A stretch of DNA of 64,000 bases. It comes from Caldanaerobius polysaccharolyticus DSM 13641. GTDB lineage: Bacteria > Bacillota > Thermoanaerobacteria > Thermoanaerobacterales > Caldanaerobiaceae. The number at the start of each line of letters is the position of its first letter. Position 1 is the first letter of the stretch. The notes beneath the pieces were generated by a model that did not search any database, was not told the DNA's origin, and was given only the letters and a program-made list of their open reading frames with translations. Shown here piece by piece: positions 31,706 to 40,386 of the stretch. A program made the position numbers and the translations under genes. The stretch is taken from the NCBI RefSeq assembly GCF_000427425.1, contig NZ_KE386494.1, positions 190,476 to 254,475 of the forward strand, in the 5' to 3' direction.

Positions 31706-31729
31706 ATTAAACCTCCCCTTTTTATGTAT

Positions 31730-31751
31730 TTAAGCGGCTTGCGCCGCTTAA
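31730..31751 (-). terminator. hairpin between LacI-type gene and chemoreceptor
   Basis: TTAAGCGGC (31730-31738) and GCCGCTTAA (31743-31751) form a 9-bp perfect stem over TTGC, immediately after the regulator stop. The minus-strand tail (ATACATAAAAAGG) is poor in T, so it may only partly terminate and let transcription reach the chemoreceptor. Confidence 0.55.
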
Positions 31752-32777
31752 TCACTTTCTTCTCTTTTTTGCTTTCGCACTGGTATCTCTTTCAATCAAC
31801 TGATAAGGCAAGTTCACAGAGATCTCGTCCAATTTTTCACCATTCAATTTCTTTATAAGCATTCGGGCAGCCACCGCACCTATATCGTATATAGGCTGCC
31901 TGATCGTGGTAAGCGCCGGCCTTATTATCGAAGCAAAAGGTATATCGTCAAAGCCGACTACAGAGATATCCTGAGGTATCTTATAACCCCTATCCAGAAT
32001 ACAATTTACAGCACCTATAGCCATGATGTCATTGGCCGCAAACACCGCCGTTATATCCTTGTGAACATCGAGAATATCTCCCATGGCTTCATAACCGCTC
32101 TTTATGCCGATCTTAGACACACGCACCAGTTCCTGTCTAAAATCTATTCCGGCATCATAAAGAGCCTGTTTATATCCTTCAAACCTTTTCATCCCTAATA
32201 TCTCATCAGACAGCGGACCGCCGATATAAGCGATTTTCTCATGGCCTAGCTCTATGAGGTAATTGGTAGCATCATAAGCTGCGTTATAATTATCTATGCT
32301 GACATAAGGGATATCCATGCCCTCAATGTGCCTGTTTACAAAAACCGACTTTACATCATTCTCTTTAAACCACCTGACGTGTTCCTCCGTGAGGTTTGTG
32401 GTCATAAATATGATTCCGTCTACCTGTTTCTCTGTCAACAGATTGAGGTACTCCATCTCCTTTTTGAGCTCGCCGTAAGTATTGCAAAGCAATATGCTGT
32501 AATTGTACATGTTGGAAATCTCTTCGGTACCCTTAACCAACTCTGAGTAATAGGCGTTAGATATATCAGGCACGATAATTCCTATGATATTCGTCTTCCT
32601 CAAGACGAGACCCCTAGCCAACAGGTTAGGCCTATAACCTGTCTCCCTTATGGCCTCAAGTACCCTTTGCCTTATCTCAGGAGAAACGGGTTTGGAATTA
32701 TTCAAAACCCTGGACACAGTTGAAATAGAAACACCAGAACGCTTAGCCACATCTTTAATAGTGACTTTTATTTTCAA
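31752..32777 (-). CDS. LacI-family transcriptional regulator
   Basis: About 341 residues: an N-terminal helix-turn-helix (TIKDVAKRSGVSISTVSRVLN) and a periplasmic-binding-like effector domain (IIGIIVPDISNAYYSELVKG onward). The effector is probably a sugar, unknown here. The TTG at 32777 abuts GAGGTGA with almost no spacing. An ATA codon two codons later lies seven bases from GAGGTG and would give the usual family start (M)KVTIKDVAK. No sugar genes are adjacent. Confidence 0.92.
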   Translation of the reverse strand: MKIKVTIKDVAKRSGVSISTVSRVLNNSKPVSPEIRQRVLEAIRETGYRPNLLARGLVLRKTNIIGIIVPDISNAYYSELVKGTEEISNMYNYSILLCNTYGELKKEMEYLNLLTEKQVDGIIFMTTNLTEEHVRWFKENDVKSVFVNRHIEGMDIPYVSIDNYNAAYDATNYLIELGHEKIAYIGGPLSDEILGMKRFEGYKQALYDAGIDFRQELVRVSKIGIKSGYEAMGDILDVHKDITAVFAANDIMAIGAVNCILDRGYKIPQDISVVGFDDIPFASIIRPALTTIRQPIYDIGAVAARMLIKKLNGEKLDEISVNLPYQLIERDTSAKAKKRRK

Positions 32778-32849
32778 TCACCTCACTTATAAATATCGTA
32801 TTGCCATAAAAAAACTTAAGAGCAATCTATAAAATTTTTACACACAACT

Positions 32850-32878
32850 ATTATAGGAAAAATTTTTCCCACTGTCAA
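32850..32878 (-). promoter_or_regulatory. promoter of LacI-type gene with palindromic spacer
   Basis: Minus strand TTGACA (32873-32878), 17-base spacer, TATAAT (32850-32855). The spacer contains the perfect 14-base palindrome GGAAAAATTTTTCC (32856-32869), a candidate operator for autoregulation. Confidence 0.65.
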
Positions 32879-32881
32879 CAT

Positions 32882-34453
32882 TTAATTTTTCCTCTTTTCC
32901 TCTTCTTTTGCCAACTTGTATTCAATGGAATCTACCAATGCATCCCAACTGGCCTGAATTATATTTGTAGAAACGCCCATGGTACTCCAGCGCTCTTCTC
33001 CGTCCCCGCTCTCTATTAAAACCCTTACCTTTGCAGCAGTAGCTCCGTCGCTGTTCAATACCCTTACCTTATAGTCCGTCAGCACTACCGTCTTCAGCAC
33101 AGGGTAAAAGTACTCCAGAGCCCTTCTAAGCGCTGCATCTAGAGCGTTTACAGGTCCATTGCCCTCAGCGGCAGTGACCTCTTCTACACCATCCACCGCT
33201 ACCTTAACCATAGCTGTGGCGCTTGTATTTAAATCCCACGGTATCTGATCGATAACCTTAAAGTACCTGATGTCAAAGTGTTTTTTAAATTTCCCCAAAA
33301 TCTTTTTAACGATCAGGTAAAACGATCCCTCTGCTCCTTCAAACTGATAACCTTCGTATTCCATTTTCTTTAATTCATCTATTATCCTTCTGGTCTCTGG
33401 GGAGTCCTTGGTTAACGTGGGCTCTATTTCTTTTATCTTGGAAAGTATTGTGCTCTTGCCCGACACCTCAGACATAAGGATACGCCTTTCATTGCCCACT
33501 GCCTCAGGATCGATGTGTTCATATGTCCTGGAATTCTTCAGCACTGCATCTATATGCATGCCGCCTTTATGCGCAAATGCGCTATCCCCGACGTACGGCA
33601 TCCTGTTATCGTGCTGCAAGTTGGCTACTTCGCTTATAAACTTTGAAACAGATGTAAGCATTTTAATATTATCCTCAGGTATACATTTATATCCCATCTT
33701 CAATTGAAGAGCAGGAATTATAGAGCACAAATTGGCATTCCCGATCCTCTCGCCATAACCGTTGATACATCCCTGGACCATCGAAGCACCGGCTTTAACA
33801 GCTGCAATAGAGTTGGCAACAGCTAATTCAGAATCGTTATGGGCATGGATGCCTATAGCCACGGGAATGCTGTTTACAACCTCCCGAACAATTTCGCGCA
33901 CTTCATCGGGAAAACTGCCGCCGTTGGTATCGCAGAGCACTACCCATTTAGCGCCTGCATCTGCCGCTACCTTTAAAGATTTTATCGCATACTCCTTGTT
34001 GGCTTTATAACCGTCAAAGAAATGCTCAGCGTCAAATATGACTTCATATCCCTTTGAGGCAAAAAACGATACAGTCTCGTATATCATATTTAAATTTTCT
34101 TCAAGAGAAGACCTTAAAACGTCTGTGACGTGCAGGTCCCAACTTTTCCCGAATATACATATCGTATCTACCTCTGCTTGCAGTAGCGCCTGCACATTGG
34201 CGTCCTGATCTACCTTTATTCCTGGTCTCCTGGTGCTGCCAAAGGCGACAATTCTAGCATTTTTTAACTTTATCTCCTTCAGCCTTTTAAAAAAATTAGC
34301 ATCTTTAGGGTTAGACCCCGGATTTCCTGCTTCTATAAAGCTTATACCAAATTCATCCAATTTTTTGACGATTTTCAACTTGTCTTCCACAGAATAGGAA
34401 ATACCCTCAGCTTGCGCGCCATCCCTTAGTACAGAATCATATATATATATCAC
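32882..34453 (-). CDS. cimA: (R)-citramalate synthase
   Basis: 523 residues, HMGL-type TIM barrel with DSVLRDGAQAEGISYSVEDKL, the HAHNDSELAVANS metal-site motif and a C-terminal LeuA-like allosteric domain (about 390-510). It condenses pyruvate and acetyl-CoA to citramalate, the threonine-independent route to 2-oxobutyrate and isoleucine. It differs from 2-isopropylmalate synthase by the N-terminal YDSVLRDG and length. GTG start ten bases after AAAGGGGG. It is not with other leu/ilv genes. Consensus promoter upstream. Confidence 0.93.
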   Translation of the reverse strand: MIYIYDSVLRDGAQAEGISYSVEDKLKIVKKLDEFGISFIEAGNPGSNPKDANFFKRLKEIKLKNARIVAFGSTRRPGIKVDQDANVQALLQAEVDTICIFGKSWDLHVTDVLRSSLEENLNMIYETVSFFASKGYEVIFDAEHFFDGYKANKEYAIKSLKVAADAGAKWVVLCDTNGGSFPDEVREIVREVVNSIPVAIGIHAHNDSELAVANSIAAVKAGASMVQGCINGYGERIGNANLCSIIPALQLKMGYKCIPEDNIKMLTSVSKFISEVANLQHDNRMPYVGDSAFAHKGGMHIDAVLKNSRTYEHIDPEAVGNERRILMSEVSGKSTILSKIKEIEPTLTKDSPETRRIIDELKKMEYEGYQFEGAEGSFYLIVKKILGKFKKHFDIRYFKVIDQIPWDLNTSATAMVKVAVDGVEEVTAAEGNGPVNALDAALRRALEYFYPVLKTVVLTDYKVRVLNSDGATAAKVRVLIESGDGEERWSTMGVSTNIIQASWDALVDSIEYKLAKEEEKRKN

Positions 34454-34495
34454 TGCGATATTCCCCCTTTTGCAAAATATTAGAATATTGCTTAT

Positions 34496-34524
34496 ATTTT
34501 ATTGCCAACGCCATGTTTTGTCAA
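34496..34524 (-). promoter_or_regulatory. promoter of cimA
   Basis: Minus strand TTGACA (34519-34524), 17-base spacer, TAAAAT (34496-34501), 43 bases before the start. No T-box or terminator fits in the short leader. Confidence 0.7.
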
Positions 34525-34538
34525 CACATTTGTCTCCT

Positions 34539-35930
34539 TTACCAATCAATCCTAAGCCCTTTAGGATAATGGTTCTTAAAAATTCCCCCAGCAACCTTTC
34601 CCCAGCCCAAAGCAAAACCGTCAACGCACACCAGTAACCATCCTTTTTCTCTGGCCATATCCCCCGACAATTCTATTGGCTGTCCCCGTAGGTAATTCAT
34701 AACTGCCTCTCCATCGGATTCTAGGTCAACATACCGCAGGACGTCATTAAAACGCAACGATAAAGCCATAGCGTGGGAAGGCTCAAATCTGCCCTTCTTC
34801 AACTGCCCAAGGTGCCAGCCATAGCGCAATACCTTCAAATTTCTAAGATCAGGTAAAAGGTCTGGCACCTGGTATACATCATCCCCTATTGTCACTATTC
34901 TACCATCGTCAAAAGGCTTCGCCATGGTTTCCCGGCAAAAATCGTAGAAAAACTGCAACCTAGCATCACCTGTTTTTAACATTCTACTGTTGCTCTTGTT
35001 ACCTGTATATCTTATATCATCACTTTCCAGTTTCTTTAAAATCGCTATAAAGTGCCCTTCTCCTCTTATTCTGTGGGGCCACAACCTCATACACTTGGCC
35101 AATTGGGGATTGCCATCGCCCCAATCAGGCCTGCCTCTTGAAAACAACCTGCTAACAGGCACATCTATCAGCTCAAAATCAGGTCGTCTTTTAAGAAACT
35201 GAGATATCACCTGTTCGTTTTCCTCAGGCGAAAAGGTGCACGTAGAATAACTCATAAGCCCTCCCGGTTTTAGCAGGTCTGCAGCAACCTCCAGTATCCT
35301 GATTTGTGTCCTCGAGCAGGATCTAACCATACCCTCAGACCAGGAGTAACAGACCTCCGGATCCTTTCTGAACATCCCTTCACCAGAACACGGTGCGTCC
35401 ACTACGATTTTATCAAAAAAGTTTTTAAATGAATGTAAAAGACTATCCGGAGAATTGTTTAACACCACAGCGTTTTTAATCCCTAACCTTTCAATGTTTT
35501 CAACCAGCGCCCTGGCCCTCAGCGGATTTATCTCATTAGCTACCAACAATCCCTTTTCCCCTATTTTATTCGCTATATGGGTAGCTTTACCTCCAGGTGC
35601 GGCACTAATATCCAACACAACCTCTCCAGGCTGTGGAGACAGTGCCTCTACCACCGCCATAGCGCTGGGTTCTTGAACATAATAAAGCCCTGCAGCGTGG
35701 TAAGGATGTTTGCCGGGTTTTATACCTTTTTCATAGTAAAAACCGGTTGGACACCATGGCACCCTTTGAAGCTCATGGGGAAATATTCTTGCAAAATCCT
35801 CTACAGCCACCTTGGAGGTGTTAACCCTTAGCCCGTAACACCTTTCGCTGTAATAGCTTTGTATAAAATCATTGTACTCATTCCCTAAAAGTTCTTTCAT
35901 TCTCTTAAGGTAAGCATCAGGTAAAATCAA
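34539..35930 (-). CDS. RsmF/NOL1-NOP2-sun family rRNA cytosine methyltransferase
   Basis: 463 residues. SAM-binding motif LDISAAPGGKATHIA, then VVDAPCSGEGMFRKD and SYSTCTFSPEENE, holding the two cysteines of m5C RNA methylases. C-terminal domains after about residue 300 are of RsmF type. It methylates a cytosine in rRNA (possibly tRNA); the site is not determined by sequence. Start TTG 35930 with a weak purine-rich site. Confidence 0.9.
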   Translation of the reverse strand: MILPDAYLKRMKELLGNEYNDFIQSYYSERCYGLRVNTSKVAVEDFARIFPHELQRVPWCPTGFYYEKGIKPGKHPYHAAGLYYVQEPSAMAVVEALSPQPGEVVLDISAAPGGKATHIANKIGEKGLLVANEINPLRARALVENIERLGIKNAVVLNNSPDSLLHSFKNFFDKIVVDAPCSGEGMFRKDPEVCYSWSEGMVRSCSRTQIRILEVAADLLKPGGLMSYSTCTFSPEENEQVISQFLKRRPDFELIDVPVSRLFSRGRPDWGDGNPQLAKCMRLWPHRIRGEGHFIAILKKLESDDIRYTGNKSNSRMLKTGDARLQFFYDFCRETMAKPFDDGRIVTIGDDVYQVPDLLPDLRNLKVLRYGWHLGQLKKGRFEPSHAMALSLRFNDVLRYVDLESDGEAVMNYLRGQPIELSGDMAREKGWLLVCVDGFALGWGKVAGGIFKNHYPKGLRIDW

Positions 35931-35983
35931 GCGCTACACCACTTTCTCTATAAAAATCAAGTAAATAGCTCAATTACATCTAA

Positions 35984-37141
35984 TTATATCACAACTTTCT
36001 TTTCACAAGGCGTCTCTCGATATACACTTATACTGCCATTACTGGAAATCGCCTTGATGTTCACGCTAGATTGCGCCAATTCATAATCTTTGCTCTTATA
36101 TTTAAAGCTATTCTTTCCTGAGTAATTTATATTGCCTAAAGCCACTGTAACCCGCCCATTACAGGTAGAAAGCCCTATTTCATAAGCCCTGTCGTCACCA
36201 TCTAAAATGCCAAGGCTTATACTGCCATTAGAATTGGTAAGCTCTATGCGTCCGTTGCGCTTTTGCATCATTTTTAAACTAACAAGCCCAATACTCCCAT
36301 TAGACGTGATAAAGTTTACGTCCCCTATTTCACTACTGGTGCACTCTATTTTACCGTTAGATTTCATCACAAGGACACTCGATGCGTAAAGGGTATCAAG
36401 AGATACTTTGGCATTGGATGTCTTGCATTTTACTTCATCAGATCTTGCATCTACGACTTCTATCCTTCCATTGCTGGATTCTGCGGTTAATTCTAAACAA
36501 GTAAGTTTTTCTATACATATTTTCCCGTTGGACGTCCTTAAATGGACCTTTTTGTAGTCCTTATGAGGAAGCCACAAAATAATGTTTAAGTACTTTGTCA
36601 TGTCTTTATCATAACCTACTGAAAAGTAAGGATCTTTCTCTGAGTTCAACATATCGACTATTTTAATGCCTGTTAAATCACCGTCAACTTCTGTATAAAA
36701 GTCCGACCTTACACCCCAATTCAGCTGCGCTCTTAATTCATCCCCGCCGTATACCCGTAACTCTATTTTACCGTTTAATCCATTGACATCTATACTTAAA
36801 CCCTCAGGTATGTTAGCCCAGGACTTCGTCGTACTTAATTCGCGAACCATACCGTTAAAAGGCGATATATCAAACAACTTGATACCAGTTCCGCTTAAGA
36901 ATTTCTCTATAAACCGCTCGGCGAGACTAGCCGCTTTTTCCCCTATGCTTTCACCAATGCTCCCTATTTTCTCTCCAAAATCCTCGCCCCACCTGTTCAA
37001 TTGCTCGATTTTTTCTTCAAAGCTCTCTCCTCTTTTTGTCTTTTTATCTTCTCCCAGGGCCTGTAGCAAAAGCATCGCCTCTTTGCTGTTTATTTTCCCT
37101 TCTTCCAGCATTTTTAAAATCATCATCTTTTCCTCATCCAT
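35984..37141 (-). CDS. DUF4097-family protein with SHOCT-like N-terminus
   Basis: 385 residues. The N-terminus (MDEEKMMILKMLEEGKINSKEAMLLL, shortened) resembles the SHOCT-like helices of bactofilin-type stress proteins; an amphipathic stretch (about 40-85) follows, then repeated strand units such as TSNGKICIE, SSNGRIEV, KSNGKIEC and TSNGSIGLV that build a DUF4097 beta-helix. No membrane segment is obvious. It follows the DUF2089 gene by five bases; a cell-envelope stress role is a guess from related operons. Confidence 0.85.
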   Translation of the reverse strand: MDEEKMMILKMLEEGKINSKEAMLLLQALGEDKKTKRGESFEEKIEQLNRWGEDFGEKIGSIGESIGEKAASLAERFIEKFLSGTGIKLFDISPFNGMVRELSTTKSWANIPEGLSIDVNGLNGKIELRVYGGDELRAQLNWGVRSDFYTEVDGDLTGIKIVDMLNSEKDPYFSVGYDKDMTKYLNIILWLPHKDYKKVHLRTSNGKICIEKLTCLELTAESSNGRIEVVDARSDEVKCKTSNAKVSLDTLYASSVLVMKSNGKIECTSSEIGDVNFITSNGSIGLVSLKMMQKRNGRIELTNSNGSISLGILDGDDRAYEIGLSTCNGRVTVALGNINYSGKNSFKYKSKDYELAQSSVNIKAISSNGSISVYRETPCEKKVVI

Positions 37142-37146
37142 CCACT

Positions 37147-37527
37147 TTACCTCCCATCATTTAACAATTTAATCGCCTCACTGGCCGAAATCTCTCCTCT
37201 GTCCAGTTTAGCCAGTATCCCCATTTTTCTATTGAAGTCGTCAGCAGGCGTGTAAGCTGTGTCGTCTAGCCCAAGTGCTGATATCACATTCTCTAACCTG
37301 TTTTTAACCGTGGGATATGAAATGCCCAGTTCTTTTTCCACATCCTTTATATTACCTCTGCATTTGATAAAAACCTCTAGAAACTCCTTTTGTTCTCTGG
37401 TCAGGTGACAAAATCGGCAGAGTTCAAATTGTCCTTTGATGTCTATATCGCATTGAGGGCAGTGCAAGTGGGTTACTTCCAGTCTTTCACCGCATATAGG
37501 GCAGAGACCCAGCACTTCCTTCTTCAA
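37147..37527 (-). CDS. DUF2089 zinc-ribbon/HTH regulator
   Basis: 126 residues from TTG 37527, six bases after GAGGTG. Two CxxC pairs at the start (CPICGERLEV, CPQCDIDI) and a third pair CRFCH form a zinc ribbon; a helix-turn-helix follows (IKDVEKELGISYPTVKNRL) and a SHOCT-like tail (LDRGEISASEAIKLL). Longer starts are excluded because the upstream ATG lies on the -10 box. It probably regulates itself and the DUF4097 gene behind it. Confidence 0.82.
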   Translation of the reverse strand: MKKEVLGLCPICGERLEVTHLHCPQCDIDIKGQFELCRFCHLTREQKEFLEVFIKCRGNIKDVEKELGISYPTVKNRLENVISALGLDDTAYTPADDFNRKMGILAKLDRGEISASEAIKLLNDGR

Positions 37528-37576
37528 ATACAACACCTCTTCCCCATATTTATTAATATTTTTATTTTCTGAATAC

Positions 37577-37605
37577 ATTATAGTTTTGTTTGTAAATAAT
37601 GTCAA
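37577..37605 (-). promoter_or_regulatory. promoter of DUF2089-DUF4097 operon
   Basis: Minus strand consensus TTGACA (37600-37605), 17-base spacer, TATAAT (37577-37582). It fixes the start of the regulator downstream. Confidence 0.8.
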
Positions 37606-37663
37606 CTCACGTATTAAAATATTTAATATGTACATTAAAATAATTTATACATCCAATAAGCGT

Positions 37664-37685
37664 AAAAAAAGAGCCTTGCGGCTCT
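37664..37685 (-). terminator. terminator of iscS-thiI-SHOCT operon
   Basis: Minus strand GAGCC-GCAA-GGCTC followed by TTTTTTT. Confidence 0.88.
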
Positions 37686-37963
37686 CATTCTTTCAGCTTT
37701 TGTTTCATCCTGTCGTACTCCTCATCAGTCAGCTCTCCCCGAGCGTAACGCTCCTTAAGTATGTCCAAGGGATCGCTTTTTCTACTTAACCTATTACCGT
37801 CGTAGTCGTAGTAGGACCTTCCACCCTGTAAAAGCCTCACAAGCAAGTAAACCACCAGTATCACTATAAGCACGTAAAATATCATCATTATTAATCCTCC
37901 CAGGCCGAACATGTGCATATATCCCCACCAGCCATCGCCGCTCCACCAGTTATTCCACATCAT
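37685..37963 (-). CDS. small SHOCT-domain membrane protein
   Basis: 92 residues from ATG 37963 (AAAGGTGG eight bases before). A Trp/Gly/Met-rich N-terminus (MMWNNWWSGDGWWGYMHM), one membrane helix (about 20-44), then a C-terminal SHOCT motif (DPLDILKERYARGELTDEEYDRMKQ). SHOCT peptides may aid oligomerisation; function unknown. It follows the thiI stop by one base. Confidence 0.85.
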   Translation of the reverse strand: MMWNNWWSGDGWWGYMHMFGLGGLIMMIFYVLIVILVVYLLVRLLQGGRSYYDYDGNRLSRKSDPLDILKERYARGELTDEEYDRMKQKLKE

Positions 37964-37964
37964 A

Positions 37965-39122
37965 TCACTCACCACCTTTAATCTGCAACAACTCTAATTT
38001 ACCCAAAGCATCCTCAACCATTCCGTTTACGTCCAGCACCTTCTCCGCTTTTTCCACATCGTCCAACCTGGGCCTTATCAGAGGATGTTTTGGTACAAAT
38101 ACAGTACAGCAGTCCTCGTAAGGCAACACCGATATGTCATAGGTGCCTATCTTTCTGGCTAGCGCTATTATCTCTTGCTTATCCATCCCTATGAGCGGCC
38201 TGAATACAGGTAAATCCGTTACAGCATTCGTGACGTACATGGCTTCAATGGTCTGACTAGCAACTTGCCCGATGCTCTCACCCGTCACCAAGGCAAGAGC
38301 CCCTTCTCTTTTGGCAATCCTGTCAGCTATCCTCATCATCATCCTGCGCATCAAAATCGTCATCATTTTAGGAGGACAATTTTCGTACAAGCTCTTTTGT
38401 ATATCAGTAAAATGCACTACGTAAAGCTTAATGCTGCCAGCGTACATGGACAACACCCGGGTGAGGTCAATGACTTTTTCTTTTGCCCTCTCGCTGGTAA
38501 AGGGAAAGCTGTGAAAGTGTATCCCTACTATCTCGACACCCCTTTTCATGGTCATCCAACCAGCCACAGGGCTGTCTATGCCCCCTGACAGCAACAAACA
38601 GGCTTTTCCGCTGGTTCCCAAAGGCAACCCACCGGCTGCCGGTATTTCTTCACTGTAAATATACGCTTCCTCTCTCACCTCTACGTTTATGATAAAATCG
38701 GGTTTATGGACATCTACCGAAAGGCCTTCTACCTCTTGTTGCACCCTCGCCCCTATTGTGGCATTTATATCAGGGCTTTTATAAGGAAAAGCCTTATTGG
38801 GCCTTCTAGTTTCCACTTTAAAGGTCTTAAAACCCTTTTTAAACATATCACCGGCAATTTCAACTGCCTTTGACGCCATTTTGTCTAAATCCAGTTCTAC
38901 CTGCGTCGCTAGGCAAATACCTACGATGCCGAAAATCTTTTTCAACCTGTCTATCACCTGATTTTTGTCCAGATCTGTCCTTAAGAAAATCCTGCCGTTT
39001 TCTCTTTTGACTTCACCTTTGGCTCCAAAGCGCTCTGTTATATTTTCAACCAGTCTTTTCTCAAAATACCCTCTATTCTGTTTTTTAAGAGCTAATTCCC
39101 CGTATTTAATCAAGTAAAGCAT
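37965..39122 (-). CDS. thiI: tRNA 4-thiouridine synthase
   Basis: 385 residues: N-terminal ferredoxin-like and THUMP domains (about 1-165) and a PP-loop ATPase with SGGIDSPVAGWMTMKRG (about 180). It adenylates U8 of tRNA for sulfur transfer. The C-terminal rhodanese domain of the enterobacterial enzyme is absent, as in Bacillus. The adjacent cysteine desulfurase (four-base gap) is the likely sulfur donor. ATG follows GGAGG. Confidence 0.95.
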   Translation of the reverse strand: MLYLIKYGELALKKQNRGYFEKRLVENITERFGAKGEVKRENGRIFLRTDLDKNQVIDRLKKIFGIVGICLATQVELDLDKMASKAVEIAGDMFKKGFKTFKVETRRPNKAFPYKSPDINATIGARVQQEVEGLSVDVHKPDFIINVEVREEAYIYSEEIPAAGGLPLGTSGKACLLLSGGIDSPVAGWMTMKRGVEIVGIHFHSFPFTSERAKEKVIDLTRVLSMYAGSIKLYVVHFTDIQKSLYENCPPKMMTILMRRMMMRIADRIAKREGALALVTGESIGQVASQTIEAMYVTNAVTDLPVFRPLIGMDKQEIIALARKIGTYDISVLPYEDCCTVFVPKHPLIRPRLDDVEKAEKVLDVNGMVEDALGKLELLQIKGGE

Positions 39123-39126
39123 TCAG

Positions 39127-40278
39127 CTACCTCCGATAAAATTTTCTGTATTCCAAAACTATATCCTTTAATACATCTACCGTATAATCTATTTCTTCTT
39201 CTGTGTTCAAAGGACACAGGCTAAACCTTATAGCGCTTTCAATCCTATCCTGGGGCAATCCCATGCTTTTTAGCACATGGCTTATTCCTCTTTTGCGAGA
39301 AGAACATGCGGAACCCGTTGACACGTATATACCCTTTTCTTCTAGAGCATGTAGCAGCACTTCCCCTCTTATGCCCAAAAATGAAACGTTGAGTATATGA
39401 GGCGCTCCTTTTTCCACCGGCGGGCCATTTACAAAGCAATCCTCCACATTCTCCCTTAACCCATTCCACAGGCGCTTTTTTAAACACATCATGTATTCCC
39501 TGTATCTTACGGCATTTTCCCAGGATATGCGAGCTGCAACGCCAAATCCCACTATACCCGGTACGTTTTCTGTACCCGACCGCATATCGCCTTCTTGGCC
39601 CCCGCCGTCCATAAGGGGTTCAATCCTCACACCTTTCCTCACGTAAAGGCCCCCTGAGCCTTTGGGACCATGGATTTTATGGGCACTCAGCGACATCATA
39701 TCTACATTTAACGACGTCACATCCAAGTCCACTTTACCATAGCCCTGCACGGCATCTACATGAAATAAAGCGCCCTTTTGCTTTGCTATATCTCCTATTT
39801 CCGCCACGGGTTGAACACTGCCTACCTCGTTGTTCACAGCCATGACGCTTATAATCGCCGTGTCATCCCGTATGCTGTCCTTTATCTCATCTAAATTAAC
39901 TATCCCGTTTGAATCAACACTCACATATTGTACCTCAAAACCCTCATGTTCCAGCCTCTTTACTGTATTTAAAACAGAGGGATGCTCTATCACAGTAGTT
40001 ATAACGTGGCGCTTGCGCTTTTTCAAAAAATGCACAGCTCCTTTAATAGCCATGTTATTGGCCTCCGTGCCACCGGATGTAAAAAATATCTCCTCTTTTC
40101 TAGCGCCAATTACCCTGGCCACGCTTTGCCTCGCTTCGTCAACCATTTTTTCCACTTCCATAGCAGGACGGTACATAGAAGAAGGATTGGCAAAGTGCTC
40201 ATTCAGCGCATCAATCATTTTTTCCACTGCTTCCTTATAAGGCTTTGTTGTGGCACTGTTATCAAGGTATACCTGCAT
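39127..40278 (-). CDS. cysteine desulfurase (NifS/IscS family)
   Basis: 383 residues from ATG 40278 (AAAGGA upstream). PLP lysine in SAHKIHGPKGSGGLYV, catalytic Cys in STGSACSSRKRG, N-terminal YLDNSATTKP. It takes sulfur from cysteine as a persulfide. Placed before thiI, it resembles NifZ of Bacillus, a dedicated donor for 4-thiouridine or thiamin, but it could also serve Fe-S assembly. Confidence 0.93.
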   Translation of the reverse strand: MQVYLDNSATTKPYKEAVEKMIDALNEHFANPSSMYRPAMEVEKMVDEARQSVARVIGARKEEIFFTSGGTEANNMAIKGAVHFLKKRKRHVITTVIEHPSVLNTVKRLEHEGFEVQYVSVDSNGIVNLDEIKDSIRDDTAIISVMAVNNEVGSVQPVAEIGDIAKQKGALFHVDAVQGYGKVDLDVTSLNVDMMSLSAHKIHGPKGSGGLYVRKGVRIEPLMDGGGQEGDMRSGTENVPGIVGFGVAARISWENAVRYREYMMCLKKRLWNGLRENVEDCFVNGPPVEKGAPHILNVSFLGIRGEVLLHALEEKGIYVSTGSACSSRKRGISHVLKSMGLPQDRIESAIRFSLCPLNTEEEIDYTVDVLKDIVLEYRKFYRR

Positions 40279-40386
40279 CGCTATCATCCTTTCATTTAAA
40301 TATTATTATATATCAACTGAAAATTCAATATGAATAAAAGGATTTTAGCCTCAATATACATAAGTGTAGAAACGCGAGGTGGTAAA

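Noticed and set aside
34454-34538. T-box leader before cimA
   Set aside because: Only about 40 bases separate the promoter from the start codon, too little for a T-box.
37528-37635. Longer DUF2089 protein from an upstream start
   Set aside because: It would place the start codon on or upstream of a consensus promoter; the TTG at 37527 has a good ribosome site.
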